64,000 nucleotides of DNA from the NCBI GenBank assembly GCA_036503555.1, contig DASXWQ010000042.1:147766-211765 (forward strand). Direction: 5' to 3'. Of this stretch, positions 60,566-64,000 are shown one piece after another (the first letter of the stretch is position 1; every line of letters starts with the position of its first letter). The DNA comes from Actinocatenispora sp036503555 (lineage in GTDB: Bacteria > Actinomycetota > Actinomycetes > Mycobacteriales > Micromonosporaceae). The notes beneath the pieces are model-generated. The model was not told the origin of the DNA. It worked only from the letters and a program-made list of their open reading frames with translations, and made no database searches. A program made the translations under genes and the position numbers.

Positions 60566-61789
60566 ATGGGTGACACCGAGACGGTCGAGGTACGCGGCCA
60601 CATTCTCGACTCCGGGATCCTCGCCCGGATCCTCGACGACGTCCTGGAGTACGGCGGGGACTACCGGATCGAACGCCTCGACGTCGGGCGGGAACACGCC
60701 GACGAGTCGCGGGCCCTGCTGTCGATCGGCGCCGACGACGCCGAGCAGCTCTCCCGGATCCTGATGCGGCTCCAGACGCACGGCGCCAACGCGGTCTCCC
60801 CCGGCGAGGCGCTGCTGCGCCCGGCACCCGCCGACGGCGTCTTCCCGGACGACTTCTACTCCACCACCAACCTCTCCACCCAGGTACGCACCGGCGGCAG
60901 CTGGGTGGCCGTCGCCAACCCGGAGATGGACTGCGGCATCGTCGTCGCGGCCGACGGGCGGTCCGGCCGTACCGTGCCGGTCTCCGACGTCCGCGCCGGC
61001 GACCTCGTCGTGTGCGGCGCCGACGGCGTACGCGTGGTGCAGCCGCCGGCCGCGGTCGAGCGCGACGCCGACTCGTTCGGCTTCATGTCCAGCTCGGTGT
61101 CCAGCGAGAAGCCCCAGGCCCTGCTCGTACGCCAGATCGCCGAGCAGCTGCGCGCGGTCAAGGCGCGCGGCGAGAAGGTGCTGTGGGTCGGCGGCCCGGC
61201 GATCGTGCACACCGGCGCCGCGCCCGCCATGGTCCGCCTCGTCGAGGCCGGGTACGTCGACGTGCTGTTCGCCGGGAACGCGCTCGCCGCGCACGACATC
61301 GAGTCCGCCCTGTTCGGCACGTCGCTCGGGGTGGACCTGTCCCGCGGGCACGGCGTACCGCACGGGCACGAGCACCACATCCGCGCCATCAACAAGATCC
61401 GCGCCGCGGGGTCGATCGCGAAGGCCGTGTCGTCCGGCGTACTGACGGGCGGGATCATGCACGCGCTCGTCGAGCACGACAGGCGTTTCGTCCTCGTCGG
61501 CTCGGTACGCGACGACGGGCCGCTGCCCGACGTGTACACGGACGTGATCGCCGGTCAGCGGGCGATGCGCGCCGAGCTGCCCGGCGTCGGCTTCGTGATC
61601 ATGGTGGCGACGATGCTGCACTCCATCGCGACGGGAAACATCCTGCCGGCGGCGATCCCGCTGGTGTGCGTGGACATCAACCCGGCGACGGTCACCAAGC
61701 TGGCCGACCGCGGATCGGCCCAGGCGACCGGGATCGTCACCGACATCGGCCTGTTCACCGAGCAGCTCGCCGACGAGCTCAGCGACTGA
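60566..61789 (+). CDS. Archaeal-type ornithine cyclodeaminase (TIGR00300/ArgZ-AgrE C-terminal family)
   Basis: A 407-residue protein of the family once called LOR/SDH. N-terminal LOR-like domain (about 1-100: VEVRGHILDSGILARILDDVLE, RALLSIGAD) and the Rossmann-like domain (about 180-400: VLWVGGPAIVHTGAAPAMVRL, GNALAAHDIESALFGTSLG, GHEHHIRAINKIRAAGSI). Relatives in methanogens and at the C-terminus of cyanobacterial ArgZ/AgrE convert ornithine to proline and ammonia. SD GGGAGG upstream. Divergent from the FMO. The classical ornithine cyclodeaminase (mu-crystallin) fold is unrelated. With proC elsewhere in the window, two routes to proline may coexist. Confidence 0.88.
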   Translation: MGDTETVEVRGHILDSGILARILDDVLEYGGDYRIERLDVGREHADESRALLSIGADDAEQLSRILMRLQTHGANAVSPGEALLRPAPADGVFPDDFYSTTNLSTQVRTGGSWVAVANPEMDCGIVVAADGRSGRTVPVSDVRAGDLVVCGADGVRVVQPPAAVERDADSFGFMSSSVSSEKPQALLVRQIAEQLRAVKARGEKVLWVGGPAIVHTGAAPAMVRLVEAGYVDVLFAGNALAAHDIESALFGTSLGVDLSRGHGVPHGHEHHIRAINKIRAAGSIAKAVSSGVLTGGIMHALVEHDRRFVLVGSVRDDGPLPDVYTDVIAGQRAMRAELPGVGFVIMVATMLHSIATGNILPAAIPLVCVDINPATVTKLADRGSAQATGIVTDIGLFTEQLADELSD

Positions 61790-61922
61790 CCGCGCTCGAC
61801 GTGGCGTACGGCACGGTGGCGACGCGCCGGGAAAGCGTTCGGTCCGGGTTGGTTCGCGGGTAACCTCACCGTCGGTGACCCGTGGGCCGACGGGTACATC
61901 GTGGTCGACGGAGGTGGTCGCG

Positions 61923-62198
61923 ATGCCGGTGGCACCGGCTTCGTCGGGACGCGCGCCGGGAGCCCGGGTTGACCGGGGCTACGAGCTGTTCCTGCTCTGG
62001 TGCGAGGTGACCGGACAGACCCCGCGCGCCGTACCGGTCGATGAGGTCGCGGCGTTCCTGGGCCGGCCCGAGGTGCGCACCCTCGCCCGAGTACCGGACG
62101 AGGTGCTGCGCGACGCCGCCGGGGCGGCCAGGCGAGGCGCCGCGCTGCCGCTGGAGCGCTGGCTCGCCGCGGTCCGCATCGTCCGCCCGCACGCCTGA
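61923..62198 (+). CDS. Small conserved-looking hypothetical protein
   Basis: A 91-residue protein with a disordered N-terminus (MPVAPASSGRAPGARVDRG) and a compact helical domain (YELFLLWCEVTGQTPRAVP, VDEVAAFLGRP, LPLERWLAAVRIVRPHA) that looks recombinase-N-terminal-like or SAM-like in helix spacing; I do not recognise the family. SD GGAGG lies nine bases before the ATG. It follows the ornithine cyclodeaminase gene after 133 bases on the same strand. It is followed directly by a 17-bp repeat array. Confidence 0.6.
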   Translation: MPVAPASSGRAPGARVDRGYELFLLWCEVTGQTPRAVPVDEVAAFLGRPEVRTLARVPDEVLRDAAGAARRGAALPLERWLAAVRIVRPHA

Positions 62199-62260
62199 TC
62201 CCGCGGCACTCCTGATCCCGCGGCACTCCTAGTCCCACTGCACTCCTGGTCTCGCCACGC
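62194..62260. repeat. 17-bp tandem repeat overlapping and following a stop codon
   Basis: CCTGATCCCGCGGCACT occurs at 62194-62210 and 62211-62227, then CCTAGTCCCACTGCACT, then a decayed fourth copy. The first copy contains the TGA of the small upstream gene, so the array expanded from its 3' end. Confidence 0.85.
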
Positions 62261-62332
62261 CGCACCGTCCTTCCGCGGCTGCCGGGTCGCCGTGCGTCGT
62301 CCGACCGCCGGGCGTGGTCCGCGCCCTCGCGG

Positions 62333-62902
62333 CTACATCAGGGTGAAGCCGTGGAACGTGCCGGTGCCGGTGACGCCGGCGAAGCGGCCGGTGCCGGCGG
62401 CCAGCTCGAACTCCCCGTGTACGACGGAACGGGCGGGCTCGGCCATGTCCCGGCTGCTGGCCGGCGCCGGCGCGGCGGCGGGGAGTGCCGCGGCGCTGGC
62501 CGGCAGCGCCGCGCGACCCGCGACGCGCGCGGGCGTGGTGGTACCGGTGAAGCGGTACTGGATCGTGCCGGTGCGGAACCGCAGCTCCCAGGTGCCCTGG
62601 AACGTCGCGGCGCCGGGGTCGGTGGTGAAGTCGACGATGTGGGCGGTGCCGAAGCCGTCGACGGGGCCGCGCGCGGTGGCGCGGATGCTCTCGGCGGCAC
62701 GCCCGGGCGTACGCACGAACGTGATGCTCTGGTTGGGGCGTTTGGCCCGGTTGGTCTGCGAGGTGGTCGCCCCGCCCGACTGCGGGGTCTTGCCCGAGTG
62801 CTGCGAACCGCCCGAGTGGGCGGATCCGGCCGCGGCCGGGGTACTGACGGCGAAGGTCAGGCCGGCGGCTGCCATGAGCACCGGCCCCCAGCGGCGGATC
62901 AT
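62333..62902 (-). CDS. Secreted beta-barrel protein, allene-oxide-cyclase-barrel-like
   Basis: A 189-residue protein with a signal peptide (MIRRWGPVLMAAAGLTFAVS to ...AAAG), a Ser/Gly/His-rich linker, and a beta-rich domain: GTAHIVDFTTDPGAATFQGTW, LRFRTGTIQYRFTGTT, and GEFELAAGTGRFAGVTGTGTFHG. The last segment is the hallmark of AOC-barrel-like/dirigent-like exported proteins, whose function in bacteria is unsettled. An Ala/Pro-rich insertion is present near 130-150. It ends just after the 17-bp repeat array on the opposite strand. Confidence 0.75.
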   Translation of the reverse strand: MIRRWGPVLMAAAGLTFAVSTPAAAGSAHSGGSQHSGKTPQSGGATTSQTNRAKRPNQSITFVRTPGRAAESIRATARGPVDGFGTAHIVDFTTDPGAATFQGTWELRFRTGTIQYRFTGTTTPARVAGRAALPASAAALPAAAPAPASSRDMAEPARSVVHGEFELAAGTGRFAGVTGTGTFHGFTLM

Positions 62903-63112
62903 GCGTTCCTCCAGACCGGGGGGTGTGGCTTCGTCACGTGATCGACTCTGGCACGGGCACCTGCGTACCGCCCGGGGGTTGGCCTGTGAGGTGTCTGTGA
63001 GACTTCTCGCCGCCCGGCGATCGCGAGACCGCCGTGGGCCGGCGCACAGCAGTGGTACGGCGATTGAAGCGCGGCCGGCCGCCGACTAGCCTCGCAGGAG
63101 ACAAGTACATCG

Positions 63113-63207
<95 letters not shown>

Positions 63208-63226
63208 TTGGATCTCACGCAGTTCG

Positions 63227-63255
63227 GCGTGCCGGCGGATCATCCGCCGGTGCGC
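63227..63255 (+). terminator. Expression-platform hairpin of the TPP riboswitch
   Basis: A 14-pair stem (GCGTGCCGGCGGAT / ATCCGCCGGTGCGC, two G-U pairs) around one C. No U-tract follows and the ykoE SD (GGGAGG, 63307-63312) is not covered, so termination without a U-run, or a Rho-linked mechanism, is more likely than direct SD masking. Confidence 0.55.
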
Positions 63256-63320
63256 TGCCGTGTCCGGCATGCCCGGGCGCGGGTGGCTCCTCCTGGTTCA
63301 CGGACTGGGAGGCGGAGCGG

Positions 63321-63905
63321 ATGGGTACGTCCAGCGCCAGATGGCGCACGATCGACATCGTCGTGGCATCGGTGATCGGTGTCGCGTTCGGCGTGGTGTT
63401 CTGGATCTGGGACCTCGTGTGGGGCGGGTTCGGCACCGCGTTCGACTTCTTCAAGCCGGCCGGTGGGCTGATCATCGGCGTGTGGATGCTCGCGGCCGTG
63501 GTCGGCGGGCTGGTGATCCGCAAGCCGGGCGCCGCGGTGTACACGGAGTTCGTGGCGGCACTGGTGTCGACGCTGATCGGCAACCAGTGGGGCATGGTCA
63601 CCGTGCTGGAGGGCGTGGTCGAGGCGCTCGGCGGCGAGCTCGCGTTCGCGATCTTCGCGTACCGGAACTTCCGCCTGCCGGTGGCGCTGCTGTCGGGCGC
63701 GCTGGCCGCGGTGTTCGCGACCGTGTGGGAGTGGTTCTTCTACTACCCGACCTGGGCGTGGGGCTGGAAGTTCGCGTACACCGGGTTCGGTGCGGTGGGC
63801 GGCGGCGTGGTCGCCGGGTTCGGTGGCTGGGCGCTGGTACGGGCGATGGCGCGCACCGGGGTGCTGGACCGCTTCGGCGCGGGCCGGGAGCGAGCCACGG
63901 TGTGA
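63321..63905 (+). CDS. ykoE: ECF transporter S component YkoE (thiamine/hydroxymethylpyrimidine)
   Basis: A 194-residue membrane protein with about five or six helices (IVVASVIGVAFGVVFWIWDLV, GGLIIGVWMLAAVVGGLVI, VYTEFVAALVSTLIGNQWGM, VALLSGALAAVFATVWEWFF and others). YkoE hallmarks GLIIGVWML, AVYTEFVAAL, IGNQWG. It is the substrate-binding S component of the YkoEDC importer for thiamine or its HMP precursor. TPP riboswitch control supports this. Its stop overlaps the next ATG/GTG (GTGA). Confidence 0.93.
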   Translation: MGTSSARWRTIDIVVASVIGVAFGVVFWIWDLVWGGFGTAFDFFKPAGGLIIGVWMLAAVVGGLVIRKPGAAVYTEFVAALVSTLIGNQWGMVTVLEGVVEALGGELAFAIFAYRNFRLPVALLSGALAAVFATVWEWFFYYPTWAWGWKFAYTGFGAVGGGVVAGFGGWALVRAMARTGVLDRFGAGRERATV

Positions 63906-64000
63906 CGAGCCTGGCGGTACGCGGGTTCTCGTGGCGGCACGCCGGCCGCTCGGCCTGGGCGGTACGCGACGTGGACCTGTCGGTCGAGTCCGGCGAGCGG
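63902..64000 (+). CDS. ykoD: Partial ABC ATPase, YkoD of the YkoEDC transporter (cut by window end)
   Basis: Only the first 33 codons are visible: VTSLAVRGFSWRHAGRSAWA, then VRDVDLSVESGER, the strand-strand start of an ABC ATPase just before Walker A. GTG 63902 overlaps the ykoE TGA (GTGA). Identification as the duplicated YkoD ATPase is from context; the motifs lie past 64000. Confidence 0.8.
   Translation, partial: MTSLAVRGFSWRHAGRSAWAVRDVDLSVESGER

Noticed and set aside
60422..61621. A 5' extension of the monooxygenase to 858 residues
   Set aside because: The extra region runs antisense through the ornithine cyclodeaminase gene and has shadow composition; the GTG at 60421 has a strong SD.

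Overview
This window is high-GC actinobacterial chromosome, most like a Micromonosporales/Frankiales-type organism. Base composition, GTG starts, mycobacterial-style gene neighbourhoods, a B12-dependent ribonucleotide reductase with NrdR, a divergent LysM-lexA pair, actinobacterial SOS boxes and a PASTA kinase all point that way; genus cannot be fixed from sequence alone. I see no tRNA, rRNA, CRISPR array, transposase or prophage module. Nearly all of it is core or soft-core chromosome with small inserted cassettes.

Left part (1-24.5 kb): a peripheral group (GNAT, Rieske lipoprotein, NTF2-like protein, TetR plus alpha/beta hydrolase), then a block collinear with M. tuberculosis Rv2718c-Rv2731: nrdJ-nrdR, SOS-linked LysM protein, lexA, a Rv2721c-like membrane protein, hflX, dapF, miaA, a Rv2728c-like LigB-fold protein and a DUF349 coiled-coil protein. 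Malic enzyme, an L-asparaginase and a secreted GH92 mannosidase are inserted into it.

Middle part (24.5-54.4 kb): a second block collinear with Rv2174-Rv2182c: polyprenol-mannose mannosyltransferase, Rv2175c-like DNA-binding protein, PknL-type PASTA kinase, class II DAHP synthase, Rv2179c-like 3'-exoribonuclease and a PlsC acyltransferase. Interspersed are nfo, a GDSL hydrolase, threonine aldolase, an MFS/TetR drug-efflux pair, a glycine betaine ABC transporter (ATPase-permease-binding protein), proC, a phosphofructokinase with PPi-type active-site residues, DUF1028-glpK, a Crp-type regulator and a large zinc-ribbon/adenylate cyclase/ATPase protein.

Right part (54.4-64 kb): an Rrf2/MFS divergent pair with an extremely compact shared promoter, a DUF4097 protein, a flavin monooxygenase coupled to a degenerate alpha/beta hydrolase, an archaeal-type ornithine cyclodeaminase, and a TPP riboswitch controlling ykoE and a following ABC ATPase cut by the window end.

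The most interesting signal is a family of exactly 80-bp intergenic elements (two tandem copies at 22193-22352, one diverged copy at 28175-28254). Each encodes a 27-codon mini-ORF beginning MSER; its stop overlaps the start codon of the next gene (ATGA or GTGA), and it carries the Shine-Dalgarno sequence for that gene. They look like MIRU elements of mycobacteria placed in translational-coupling sites. Other notable signals: a cyclase gene whose conserved zinc-ribbon N-terminus has no NTG start and appears to begin at ATC, a frameshifted Uma2 gene, probable NrdR boxes, a triple LexA operator, several leaderless promoters, and recurrent 16-19 bp tandem repeats just downstream of stop codons.
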